From the NCBI GenBank assembly GCA_030040815.1, contig JASHSZ010000651.1, positions 1 through 7,177 of the forward strand: a DNA stretch of 7,177 nt, read 5' to 3'. The first letter of the stretch is position 1; each line of letters opens with the position of its first letter. The notes below the pieces were generated by a model. The model did not search any database and was not told where the DNA came from. It worked only from the letters and a program-made list of their open reading frames with translations. The position numbers and the translations under genes were made by a program. Source of the stretch: Streptosporangiaceae bacterium (lineage in GTDB: Bacteria > Actinomycetota > Actinomycetes > Streptosporangiales > Streptosporangiaceae). Positions 1 through 5,627 of the stretch are shown here, in pieces.

Positions 1-2
1 CC

Positions 3-629
3 CTCACACCCAAGGGCCAGCTGACACGGCAGCGGATCGTGGCAGCAGCGGCCGGCATCATCCTTCAGCAGGGCGTGGCCCGCACGACCCTAGACGATGT
101 GCGCGCGGAGGCCGGCGTCAGCAGTTCGCAGATCTACCACTACTTCGCCGACAAGGAAGCTCTCGTCCGCGCCGTCGTGGACTACCGGGCGCAGACGGTG
201 GTCGGCGATATCCACGAGCCCGCGCTGGCCGCCATTGAGGGCATTGACGGCCTGCGCGCCTGGCGGGACGTGATCGTCTCGATCCAGAGCGCAGCGGGCT
301 GCCGGGGCGGCTGCCCGCTCGGCTCGCTCGGCAGCGAGCTGGCTGAGCTGGACCACGCTGTCCGCTGCGACGTCGCCGCCGGGTACGCCAGGTGGGAAGC
401 CGCGATCTCCGCCTGCCTGGGCGCTATGCGCGACCGCGGCCAGCTCAGCGCCGACGCTGATCCCAGCAAACTGGCCACCGCGGTCCTTGCCGCGCTGCAG
501 GGCGGCCTCCTGCTTGCGAAAGTCGAGCGCGACGTCCGGCCGCTCGCCACCGCTCTGGACGTCATGATCTCGCTGATAGCCTCGCTGGCTCCGGCAGGCT
601 CCCGCGGCCGCAGCACGGACCTGCCCTAG
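3..629 (+). CDS. TetR/AcrR-family transcriptional regulator, LmrA/YxaF-like C-terminal domain (5' end cut off by the window)
   Basis: A DNA-binding repressor of the TetR family, acting as a cytoplasmic dimer. The frame is open to the left edge, and residues TPKGQLTRQRIVAAAA before the internal GTG at 39 are the usual opening of a TetR N-terminal helix, so the true start lies just outside the window and GTG 39 is not the start. The helix-turn-helix follows (TTLDDVRAEAGVSSSQIYHYF, about residues 17-36 counted from codon 39), then KEALV. The C-terminal ligand domain has CPLGSLGSELAE near residues 92-103 and QGGLLLAKVERDVRPL near 154-169. Both are characteristic of the LmrA/YxaF-type regulators, which often control efflux or redox genes. 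The target is unknown, because the regulated gene would probably lie to the left, outside the window. Family assignment is secure and the subfamily is likely. Confidence 0.93.
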   Translation, partial: LTPKGQLTRQRIVAAAAGIILQQGVARTTLDDVRAEAGVSSSQIYHYFADKEALVRAVVDYRAQTVVGDIHEPALAAIEGIDGLRAWRDVIVSIQSAAGCRGGCPLGSLGSELAELDHAVRCDVAAGYARWEAAISACLGAMRDRGQLSADADPSKLATAVLAALQGGLLLAKVERDVRPLATALDVMISLIASLAPAGSRGRSTDLP

Positions 630-651
630 ATGCCGTACCTGGCCGACGCCG

Positions 652-672
652 CTAGCCCGGCTTGCGGGCTAG
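652..672 (+). terminator. Hairpin after the TetR gene, probable terminator
   Basis: CTAGCCCG (652-659) and CGGGCTAG (665-672) form a perfect 8-bp stem with a 5-base loop, 22 bases after the TAG stop of the upstream regulator. There is no T-tract, which is common for terminators in high-GC actinobacteria. The role is inferred from position and stem strength. Confidence 0.5.
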
Positions 673-784
673 GAGCCGGTGGCCCTGATGGCAGTCTGGC
701 GGCCCGGCGCTAGACCCGGACGCCGCTTTCGGCCCTGGTCTCCTTGGCCACTGTGGCTGGCGTGACCGCGACAGGTGGCTGCGT

Positions 785-1328
785 GTCGACGTCAGGAGCG
801 TCCTCGCGTGGATCGACGTCAACGATCTGCTGCGCCAGGTCGCGATGACCTGATCGCTGACACGGACGTGAGTGGCTTGCTAGCGGGCATCGACGTGAAC
901 CGGATGCTGGCAGGCATCGATGTGAACGAGTTGCTGGCGCGCTGACGTGAGCACGCTGCTGGCCCGCATCGACATCGACGATCTGCTGGCCCGCACTGTC
1001 GTCGCTGGGCTGTCCCGTGCGAGCCGGTCGCATCGGACACCCGGCCGCCCTCGTGTCGATATCAACGGCTGGCTGGCAGCCACCGACGTGAACCGGCGCC
1101 TGGCAGTCACAGACGTCAACGCCGTTCTGGAGCGAGTGGACATGAGCCTGCTCCTGGCCGAGGCATACGTCAACGCCCTGCTGACGCGCGCTGCGTGAAC
1201 CGGCTGCTCGCCGGGATCGACGCCGACCACCTGCTGGGCCGGCAGAGGTCAGCGGTCTGCTGGAGAGGATCGACCTGGACTGGCTGGTCAGCCAGCCAGG
1301 TGGCGCCGAGTTGCTGGAAAGGCGATGA
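785..1328 (+). pseudogene. Frameshifted remnant of a nine-residue tandem-repeat protein (IDVNxLLAR repeats)
   Basis: About 16 tandem nine-residue units follow the pattern [IV]-D-V-[ND]-x-L-L-[AE]-[RG], a 27-base period. They are spread over three reading frames. Codons from 785 give VDVRSVLAW and IDVNDLLRQ, ending at TGA 851. Codons from 862 give TDVSGLLAG, IDVNRMLAG and IDVNELLAR, ending at TGA 943. Codons from 941 give ADVSTLLAR and IDIDDLLAR, a non-repeat insert of about 19 residues (995-1051), then five more units to TGA 1196. Codons from 1195 give VNRLLAG and IDADHLLGR. Codons from 1245 give VSGLLER and IDLDWLVSQ, ending at TGA 1326. The units are conserved at protein level but diverged at DNA level, so this was a real coding sequence that has lost its frame. 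Repeats of this kind are known to me from actinobacterial proteins that often carry an RDD membrane domain, but no such domain is recognisable after 1328. The original function cannot be given. Confidence 0.72.
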
Positions 1329-1460
1329 CGGCATCCCCAGCGCTGCCCCCGGCCGCGCCAGCCAGCTGAGGGTTAGCATCTGCCGGACCCTGGGTAAACG
1401 CTCGTCATCCCCCGGCTGATAGCAGGGCGATTGTTTCTGTCGTCTTGGACATTACATGCT

Positions 1461-1467
1461 AAGGAGG
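1461..1467 (+). promoter_or_regulatory. Orphan strong Shine-Dalgarno sequence inside an AT-richer patch
   Basis: TAAGGAGG (1460-1467) is an almost complete match to the 16S anti-SD, but no ATG, GTG or TTG follows at a usable distance. An ATG at 1456 overlaps it and opens a 21-codon frame (MLRRKYPSSDSW..., stop TGA 1519). The patch 1430-1475 is clearly richer in A/T than its surroundings, as promoter or leader DNA often is. It may be the remnant of a lost gene start. Confidence 0.3.
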
Positions 1468-1487
1468 AAATATCCGAGTAGCGACTC

Positions 1488-1502
1488 CTGGCGCAGCGCC
1501 AG
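1488..1502. repeat. 15-bp perfect inverted repeat CTGGCGC-A-GCGCCAG
   Basis: Seven-base arms flank a single central base, so as DNA this is a near-continuous dyad of the type bound by dimeric regulators. As RNA it would form only a tight hairpin. It lies 21 bases after the orphan ribosome-binding site. No regulator can be assigned. Confidence 0.45.
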
Positions 1503-1508
1503 CCGTCG

Positions 1509-1526
1509 TTGCCTGAACTGAGGCAA
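1509..1526 (+). terminator. Hairpin TTGCCT-GAACTG-AGGCAA, possible weak terminator or attenuator
   Basis: A 6-bp perfect stem (1509-1514 with 1521-1526) and a 6-base loop are followed by TCTT. It overlaps the stop codon (1519-1521) of the small frame opening at ATG 1456, an arrangement that could be an attenuator or a simple terminator. The stem is short, so this is tentative. Confidence 0.25.
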
Positions 1527-1684
1527 TCTTCGTCCTCCGTCACTCACTCCCGCGCCCATTACAGACCGTACGCAACCCGTACAGCTTCCCGCACCACCCG
1601 CGGCGGATGGCTCCATCCGGCCGCGCCAGGGTTGTGCCTGGCCGGGACCACCCAGGCGGACGTGCGTGCGCGTCACCCGCTGGG

Positions 1685-1759
1685 GATGACCGCCGCCCGG
1701 CGGAGTTTGACGGTGCCCGTTGCGCGGGAAGCGGTCATCACAAGCTCAGCCGTGATGAC
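1685..1759 (+). promoter_or_regulatory. Two mutually exclusive stems upstream of the channel gene (candidate RNA switch or multi-site operator)
   Basis: The central strand GCGGTCATCAC (1731-1741) can pair in two ways. GCGGTCATC (1731-1739) pairs perfectly with GATGACCGC at 1685-1693 (9 bp), enclosing small hairpins CCGC/GCGG (1693-1703) and CCCG/CGGG (1716-1728). Alternatively GTCATCAC (1734-1741) pairs perfectly with GTGATGAC at 1752-1759 (8 bp, 10-base loop). The second stem ends four bases before the AGGAGG ribosome-binding site at 1764-1769. That layout fits an RNA switch controlling translation. Read as DNA, it is three alternating GATGAC half-sites, which could instead be an operator. 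No known riboswitch class was recognised. Confidence 0.35.
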
Positions 1760-1763
1760 GCTC

Positions 1764-1776
1764 AGGAGGTGCCGTC
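1764..1776 (+). promoter_or_regulatory. Ribosome-binding site AGGAGG followed by GTC where the channel start is expected
   Basis: AGGAGG at 1764-1769 is four bases from GTC at 1774-1776. GTC is in frame with the channel and leads into a typical short polar N-terminus, followed by the first membrane helix. GTC is not a normal bacterial start codon. A single C-to-G difference at 1776 would give GTG. Confidence 0.5.
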
Positions 1777-1896
1777 GCGCACACTGGCCAGGAGCCTTCC
1801 ACCCGCCGACCTGCGAGCAGTCCGGGCCGGTACGGGCTGCTGCTCACGCTTCTGGTCGGTACGTACCTGCTGTCATCTTTTGTCACCGCACGCTGG

Positions 1897-2484
1897 GTGA
1901 CCGCTCTCGACCTCGCGCTCTACGCGACGGCAGTCCTGCTCGCACTCCGCGGCGCGGAAGCGCGCCCGGCGATCGCCCGGCTGGTCTTCCTGATCGTCAT
2001 CGCCGGCTCAGCCGTCGTGATCGGCCTCGTGGCGGCCACGAACATCAACGTCGGCGTCGCCTACCTGTGGATTGTCCTCGTGCTCCTCGGCGGGGCCGTC
2101 ATGATCGTGCACCGGGTGCTGACCTTCGGCACAGTTACCCTGGAGAGCATCTTCGGCGCCGTCAGCGCCTACCTCCTGCTCGGCCTCATGTTCGCCGCGC
2201 TCTACGCCGCGATCGATCACCTCGGCGCCGGGCACTTCTTCGCCAACGGCCAGCCGGCCAACGGCAAGACGTTCCAGTACTTCAGCTTCACTACGCTCAC
2301 CACCCTGGGCTACGGCGACTTTACCGCCGCCGGGAACGGCGGCAGGTCCGTGGCGATGCTGGAAGCCATCACCGGCCAGGTATTCCTTGCCACCCTGGTA
2401 GCACGGCTGGTCAGCGCGTTCCGCGGCCCGGCTGAGCTGCCTGGCGGGTCGGCGCCGCGCGGATCCGGCAAGACTGGCAGCTAG
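1897..2484 (+). CDS. Potassium-channel-family membrane protein (ion_trans_2-type pore, TTLGYGDF filter); true N-terminus probably further upstream
   Basis: A plasma-membrane protein that should conduct K+ or a related cation. Counted from GTG 1897 (195 aa), hydrophobic segments lie near residues 4-17, 28-47, 56-75 and 86-106. A pore helix (KTFQYFSFTTLT) and the selectivity filter TTLGYGD (135-141) follow, then a last membrane helix at about 153-175. The frame is open upstream to the stop at 1756-1758, and codons 1828-1890 add another clear helix, RYGLLLTLLVGTYLLSSFV, making a plausible six-helix channel. No ATG, GTG or TTG exists in that upstream part. A good AGGAGG (1764-1769) stands four bases before GTC 1774, which would begin V/M-AHTGQEPSTRRP. 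GTG 1897 is therefore only the first canonical start. It has no good ribosome-binding site and loses the first helix. The cytoplasmic tail is short, with no RCK/TrkA-N domain. The gene may be start-defective. Confidence 0.85.
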   Translation: MTALDLALYATAVLLALRGAEARPAIARLVFLIVIAGSAVVIGLVAATNINVGVAYLWIVLVLLGGAVMIVHRVLTFGTVTLESIFGAVSAYLLLGLMFAALYAAIDHLGAGHFFANGQPANGKTFQYFSFTTLTTLGYGDFTAAGNGGRSVAMLEAITGQVFLATLVARLVSAFRGPAELPGGSAPRGSGKTGS

Positions 2485-2801
2485 CAGACCCGGGAGGACG
2501 ATCCCTGCCGTCGGCCGGCCATGGCCAGCCGCGAGCCGCGGCCGGGCCGCCAGCGCGACACTTCCGCGCTTCCTGTTCCGCGCCGGAGTATCCGCGCTCC
2601 CCCATGACTGTCCGTAGCCCGTACGACGCCGAGCCGCGCTGGACGTGGCCTGACCGGTCCCGGGGAATCCCCCGTCCCGAAGCTCGAGGTCGACAAGCGC
2701 CGCGGAGTTGCACGATCACCCTGTCCGGACGATGGCAGAGCCCTGCGGCCGGCCCTAGCGTCGAGACGCAACCCAGACAGCCCGAGAGGAGGGCCGTTGC
2801 C
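2485..2801. other. Intergenic region between the channel and DUF7144 genes
   Basis: No gene is apparent. The frame of the next gene is open back to an ATG at 2604, but that stretch is Pro/Arg/Ser-rich and unlike coding sequence in its neighbours. Short GC-rich inverted repeats, GGCCATGGCC (2517-2526) and CCGCG-AGC-CGCGG (2529-2541), lie 30-60 bases after the channel stop and might act as a weak terminator. I see no clear -35/-10 pair for the downstream gene. Confidence 0.5.
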
Positions 2802-3314
2802 GTGAGTACCTACGGTTCCGAGCGTCAAACGACCACATCAGCCGGACAGCCGTCCGGCCAGCGGGCAGCCCAGCCGCGCCCCGGCTACGAGCCGTACTCG
2901 TATCAAGACACCGGCTTCGGCTCGACGGCCGTCGCCGCGTCGCTTCTCATCCTCGGCGGGCTGCTGGAATTCCTCACGGGCCTGGCCGTCGTGATCCGGG
3001 CCTCCTACTTCAGGTCACTGGCGACCTACACCAGCACGGTCACCAGCTACGCCTACCACTGGAACATCACCAGCTGGGGCTGGCTCAACTTCAGCCTCGG
3101 AATCCTCGTGGTGCTAGTCGGAGTATGCGTGCTGCTCGGCCAGACCTGGGCCAGGTGGGCCGGCGTCGTCGTCGCGGTCATGAGCGCCATCGCCAGCTTC
3201 CTGTGGCTGCCGTTCTACCCGATCTGGTCGATCATCGTCATCGCCATCGATGTCTTCGTCATCTGGGCTCTGGCCACCGCCCGCCGCCGCCAGGACGTCG
3301 GGTCCTCAATCTGA
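2802..3314 (+). CDS. DUF7144-type four-helix membrane protein
   Basis: A 170-residue integral membrane protein of unknown function, resembling the actinobacterial DUF7144 family. A polar Ser/Gln/Pro/Tyr-rich N-terminal tail (residues 1-38) precedes four hydrophobic segments near 42-66, 94-114, 118-137 and 140-160. Family-like landmarks are GWLNFSLGILVVLVGVCVLLGQTWAR (about 93-118, conserved G-W...L-G-I...TWAR), then FLWLPFYPIWSIIVIAID (about 133-150), and a basic ARRRQD end. GTG 2802 was chosen over the in-frame ATG 2604 because AGGAGGG (2787-2793) sits eight bases before it and the homologous part only begins there. The stop TGA (3312-3314) is immediately followed, in the same frame, by a methyltransferase fragment. 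Such proteins are common beside transport and stress genes, but no role can be inferred here. Confidence 0.87.
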   Translation: MSTYGSERQTTTSAGQPSGQRAAQPRPGYEPYSYQDTGFGSTAVAASLLILGGLLEFLTGLAVVIRASYFRSLATYTSTVTSYAYHWNITSWGWLNFSLGILVVLVGVCVLLGQTWARWAGVVVAVMSAIASFLWLPFYPIWSIIVIAIDVFVIWALATARRRQDVGSSI

Positions 3315-3692
3315 ACCTTCTGGGGACGCTACGAGCACCTGGGCCTGATGCCGTATTTCCTCAAGGTCATCGAGCTGTCCCCACCGTCGCACGGCGTTGC
3401 GAGCATGGAGCAAGGGGACACCGGACGGGCAGGTGTCGTCGAGAACATGCTGGCAGCCACTGGATTCAAGCTCATCGAGCGGGGAGCAATTAACGTCGTA
3501 AACGAGTGGCCCGAGGTTGCTACGGCCGTCCGAGCCCTGGCTGTAGCTGGCCCGTCCGTGCCAGCCATCGAAGCAGTCGGCTACGACGTGTTCTGCCAAG
3601 CGTTGAGCGAGGTCATCTCACCGTTGTGCGAACAGGACGTCGGCATCCGGATTTCCTCCGAGTTCGGGTGGGTCACCGCCACTGTTGGTTGA
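3315..3692 (+). pseudogene. C-terminal fragment of a SAM-dependent methyltransferase
   Basis: Codons from 3315 read TFWGRYEHLGLMPYFLKVIE and continue through SPPSHGVASMEQGDTGRAG, NEWPEVATAVRALAVAGPSV and SSEFGWVTATVG to TGA 3690. This matches my memory of the C-terminal third of class I SAM-dependent methyltransferases of actinobacteria: the last strands after the Rossmann core, then a cap with the NEWP-x-V-x-x-AVRAL-x-AAGPSVPAI motif. The whole N-terminal SAM-binding domain, with its GxGxG loop, is absent. The plus strand upstream holds the DUF7144 gene instead, whose stop codon is the triplet just before this fragment. An ATG at 3348 could start a 114-residue product, but it lies inside the conserved part and has no good ribosome-binding site. 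The fragment cannot bind SAM and is probably non-functional. The reading frame is otherwise intact, so the truncation looks recent. Confidence 0.75.
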
Positions 3693-4154
3693 CCGCCTGT
3701 CCGGAACTGCCGAGGGTGCGCTGCTCCGTGACGCTCGAGCGCATGTGGAAAGCGTCGCCGAGCAGGCCGACCGGTCCGGCGAGCGGCCCGTTTCGCGTCT
3801 ACAACAAGTCCCCGCGGCTCCGACGTTACGGCGTCGCGACGCGACCACACTGCCCGCCGGGTTTCCCCTCTGGATGGCCAGTGCAGCGCTGGCCGCGGGG
3901 CGCTCAATGTCGGGGCCACCGACCGCGCCGAGATGGGCCAGTCCTGGGAGCAGTGAGGTTCCCGGCGTCAAAGGCGATGACCCGTCACCGGTGCTCCACA
4001 GCCTCAGCCGATCCGCCGGGAAGGGGAGCTGGGCGCGATCGATGGCGGATGCTCCGCGAAGTAGGGGGCGAGATGTTCGCGCCTTGGGCGGCCTCGTTGC
4101 TGTTGTGTCGGTCGGGTGCCCGATGGCCTCACTCCGAGGGCCGGGGCGCTGCAG
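3693..4154. other. Non-coding or unrecognisable stretch between the methyltransferase remnant and the minus-strand enzyme gene
   Basis: Long open frames exist on both strands, but all are Arg/Pro/Ser/Ala-rich and give no recognisable domain, as expected from high-GC DNA with few stops. A 12-bp palindrome GCGTCGCGACGC lies at 3831-3842. It could hold further decayed gene material, but I cannot support any. Confidence 0.5.
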
Positions 4155-4775
4155 CTACATGCGGGCGCGGAGGGTTTGCGTTCCGGCGCCCGACAGGTCG
4201 TCGAGCGGTGCATTGCGTCCCGCCATGACGAGGATGAGCGATGCCAGCGGCCCCTCGACCGGAGCACCGTCCCCCGCCGACCAGTTGGCGTCCGTTGCCG
4301 ACATGCGCAGACCGGCGATGCGCTTCTTGCCGTGGATCGGGAATCCTATTCCCTTCACCATGTCGGCCACCGTCAGCAACGTAGCCTGCGGCACCGTGCG
4401 GGAAAGGCCAGTCGGCCTGCGGATGTCCCCGCTGTGGCACACGAGGTCGATCAGCAGGATCTCGGGCACGGTCCCCGGCAACGTGCAACGCGTCCCGATC
4501 GTCTTGCTGAACTGCCGCAGGAGCTCGTCGGGAGGTGCGGCGCCTATCGACAGGCCTTCACGAGCCATGAAGCGGTTGAAGCTCATGCCGCTCTTGAGGA
4601 GGCCCGCAAGGACCGGGCCCGTCTTCATGTCCGCGCCGAAGATCAAGTGACCCACGACGTGCCGGACCTGCCACTTGCTGCACAGCGACTGAGTGTCCCA
4701 CTGGCTGTCAGCGAGCGTAGCCAGGTCGTCAGCCAGTGCCGACCGCTCTTCGTCCAGCGCTTGCCATATGTCCAT
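4155..4775 (-). CDS. Maleylpyruvate isomerase family, mycothiol-dependent enzyme (DinB/MDMPI fold)
   Basis: A 206-residue cytoplasmic protein of the mycothiol-dependent maleylpyruvate isomerase family. The N-terminal four-helix DinB-like bundle shows LCSKWQVRHVVGHLIFGAD (about 32-49) with His43, and LIDLVCHSGDIRRPTGL (about 108-124) with Asp110 and His114. These correspond to the metal-binding His...(Glu/Asp)-x3-His pattern and the conserved DIRRP of the family. The C-terminal part has GLRMSATDANWSAGDG (155-170) and a late LVMAGR (182-187), as in relatives with a small SCP-like tail domain. ATG 4775 is preceded by GAGG five bases upstream. Members use mycothiol as thiol cofactor in isomerisation, conjugation or detoxification. 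The substrate here is unknown and no aromatic catabolism genes are nearby, so it need not isomerise maleylpyruvate. A broken DinB-fold gene lies upstream on the same strand. Confidence 0.9.
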   Translation of the reverse strand: MDIWQALDEERSALADDLATLADSQWDTQSLCSKWQVRHVVGHLIFGADMKTGPVLAGLLKSGMSFNRFMAREGLSIGAAPPDELLRQFSKTIGTRCTLPGTVPEILLIDLVCHSGDIRRPTGLSRTVPQATLLTVADMVKGIGFPIHGKKRIAGLRMSATDANWSAGDGAPVEGPLASLILVMAGRNAPLDDLSGAGTQTLRARM

Positions 4776-5070
4776 GACCGCCTCACGAGCAGTTACGGTG
4801 CGGGATTCAAACGCACGTCGGTGACTGTCAGCATGCGGGGCAGCAATCTTCGCGATCCGGCGAACTTGCCCGCCGCCGACGTCCAGCGCCTCCGGGCTGA
4901 GGGCTGATCAGTGCGAGGATCGGGTCGCCGCTCATGTGGAGATGCGCGGGCGGCCTGACTCCTTGTGACGTTGCCGGGGACCAACCAGCTCGAATGCTTC
5001 TAGCCCATGGCGGGAGCCCTCCGCCGTCATATGGCCGCCCAGCTGCGGTCACCGGGCTTGCCGGCACTGT
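4776..5070. other. Spacer between the two minus-strand DinB-fold genes
   Basis: No gene is recognised. The minus-strand frame of the upstream pseudogene stays open through this stretch to 4828, but after about 5071 the peptide is Arg/Pro/Gly-rich and not family-like. No clear promoter is visible for the downstream enzyme gene. Confidence 0.45.
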
Positions 5071-5523
5071 CCTGCGCGGCTGGAGAGCCTGCAGCTGCTC
5101 GTGATGCATGGTCAGGTGCTCAGCGCCGTGGCCGATGATCAGATCAGCGAGCGGCATCGGGCTGTCGCGAACGATCCGCCATGCGACATCGTGACCGGGA
5201 TGGGGCGCGTCGTTTCTTCGTGCGTGAGCCTGTCGCAGGCCTGCCCGAGCCGCGCAGCCAACGGCACGACCGCGTCGGCGACCGGGCCTGCCGCCGAGTC
5301 CGGCGCTATATGCACACGGGCCAGCATCATCGACGGCCGAGTTATCGAAGGTGACGTCTTCGCCGTGCACGCGCCGCGCCAGGTCGCTGAATAGCTCGTT
5401 GCTCAGGCAGATGTGCGCTCCGATCTGACTGGCGTTCCAGCCGGTGCCTGGCTCGCTGAATCCGCCCGCCCGGAGCGTGCGGGCGAACTGCAGATACGCC
5501 GCCTGAATCGGCGAGGCTTCCGT
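5071..5523 (-). pseudogene. Broken DinB-superfamily gene (no start codon, two compensating frameshifts)
   Basis: Reading minus-strand codons from 5523, the peptide runs TEASPIQAAYLQFARTL, then TGWNASQIGAHICLSNELF and ARRVHGEDVTFDNSAVDDA. This is a DinB/maleylpyruvate-isomerase-like N-terminal helix bundle with the W-[NS]-A-x-Q-[IV]-x-AH motif. At about 5325 the sensible sequence moves to another frame (GPVADAVVPLAARLGQACDRL, then RPIPVTMSHGG). At about 5178 it returns to the first frame (RIVRDSPMPLADLIIGHGAEH, then LTMHHEQLQAL). In the first frame the middle third is an Arg/Gly/Ala-rich nonsense peptide. No ATG, GTG or TTG is available before GTG 5370, which cuts off the first helices. A good AGGGAGGG (5534-5527) instead stands before ACG 5523. 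It lies divergent to the TetR gene at 5612 and may once have been its target. Confidence 0.72.
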
Positions 5524-5566
5524 CGGCCCTCCCTGGCTTCGCTGGTACCGCAGCGCGGCTCCTGGC

Positions 5567-5583
5567 TCGTGCGGTCCGCACGA
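5567..5583. promoter_or_regulatory. 17-bp perfect palindrome, candidate operator for the adjacent TetR regulator
   Basis: TCGTGCGG-T-CCGCACGA has eight-base arms around one base and lies in the gap between the divergent TetR gene and the broken DinB-fold gene, 28 bases before GTG 5612. Length, symmetry and position suit a TetR-family operator. Function is inferred from position only. Confidence 0.5.
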
Positions 5584-5595
5584 ACGAACAACTAG

Positions 5596-5624
5596 ACAAT
5601 GTCAAGATACGGTGAGGGTGTCAA
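5596..5624 (-). promoter_or_regulatory. Possible promoter for the minus-strand (DinB-fold) gene
   Basis: On the minus strand, a consensus -35 TTGACA (5624-5619) is followed after 17 bases by CATTGT (5601-5596), a poor -10 that keeps the key A and final T. Transcription would begin near 5590, placing the 17-bp palindrome just after the start site. A second TTGACA at 5605-5600 has no matching -10. Confidence 0.3.
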
Positions 5625-5627
5625 GAT
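5600..5627. repeat. Direct repeat TGTCAAGAT, two copies 19 bp apart
   Basis: Copies lie at 5600-5608 and 5619-5627, straddling the chosen start of the TetR gene. The first is adjoined by an inverted GACA-A-TGTC (5595-5603). They coincide with the two minus-strand TTGACA hexamers, so they may be promoter duplication or protein-binding sites. Confidence 0.4.

Larger units (their letters stand above)
1329..1773. other. Long non-coding stretch between the repeat pseudogene and the channel gene
   Basis: I see no convincing gene here. The longer plus-strand open frames in this stretch are Arg/Pro/Ser-rich and look non-coding. It does hold an AT-richer island with an orphan ribosome-binding site (around 1431-1467), two inverted repeats (1488-1502 and 1509-1526), and two overlapping alternative stems (1685-1759) just before the ribosome-binding site of the channel gene. 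The inverted repeats and stems are listed separately. Confidence 0.6.

Noticed and set aside
785..1328. CRISPR array or DNA minisatellite as explanation for the 27-base period
   Set aside because: The units are not identical at DNA level and there are no repeat-spacer alternations. The periodicity is in the encoded peptide.
1685..1759. c-di-AMP (ydaO-type) riboswitch upstream of the channel
   Set aside because: The element is too short and I do not see the conserved core of that class. Only generic alternative stems are present.
1509..2435. Long plus-strand open frame of 308 codons
   Set aside because: It is Arg/Pro/Ser-rich with no domain, and over 1897-2435 it is an out-of-frame shadow of the channel gene.
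2604..2801. ATG 2604 as the start of the DUF7144-type gene
   Set aside because: The additional 66 residues are unlike the family, and a strong AGGAGGG with ideal spacing supports GTG 2802.
3348..3692. Reading the methyltransferase tail as an intact 114-residue gene from ATG 3348
   Set aside because: Conserved methyltransferase sequence continues upstream of this ATG to 3315, there is no good ribosome-binding site, and the SAM-binding domain is missing.
3831..3842. 12-bp palindrome GCGTCGCGACGC
   Set aside because: Palindromes of this length made only of common GC-rich words are expected by chance in several kilobases of high-GC DNA, and no promoter or gene start is nearby.
3740..3860. Short peptide GPFRVYNKSPRLRRYG, faintly like carboxymuconolactone decarboxylase proteins
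   Set aside because: The resemblance is about a dozen residues, is not followed by the family's catalytic helix in any frame, and could be chance.
3506..4907. Long plus-strand open frames (3506-4228, 3685-4650, 4116-4907)
   Set aside because: They overlap the methyltransferase tail or run antisense to the maleylpyruvate-isomerase-family gene. The composition is that of high-GC shadow frames and nothing is recognisable.
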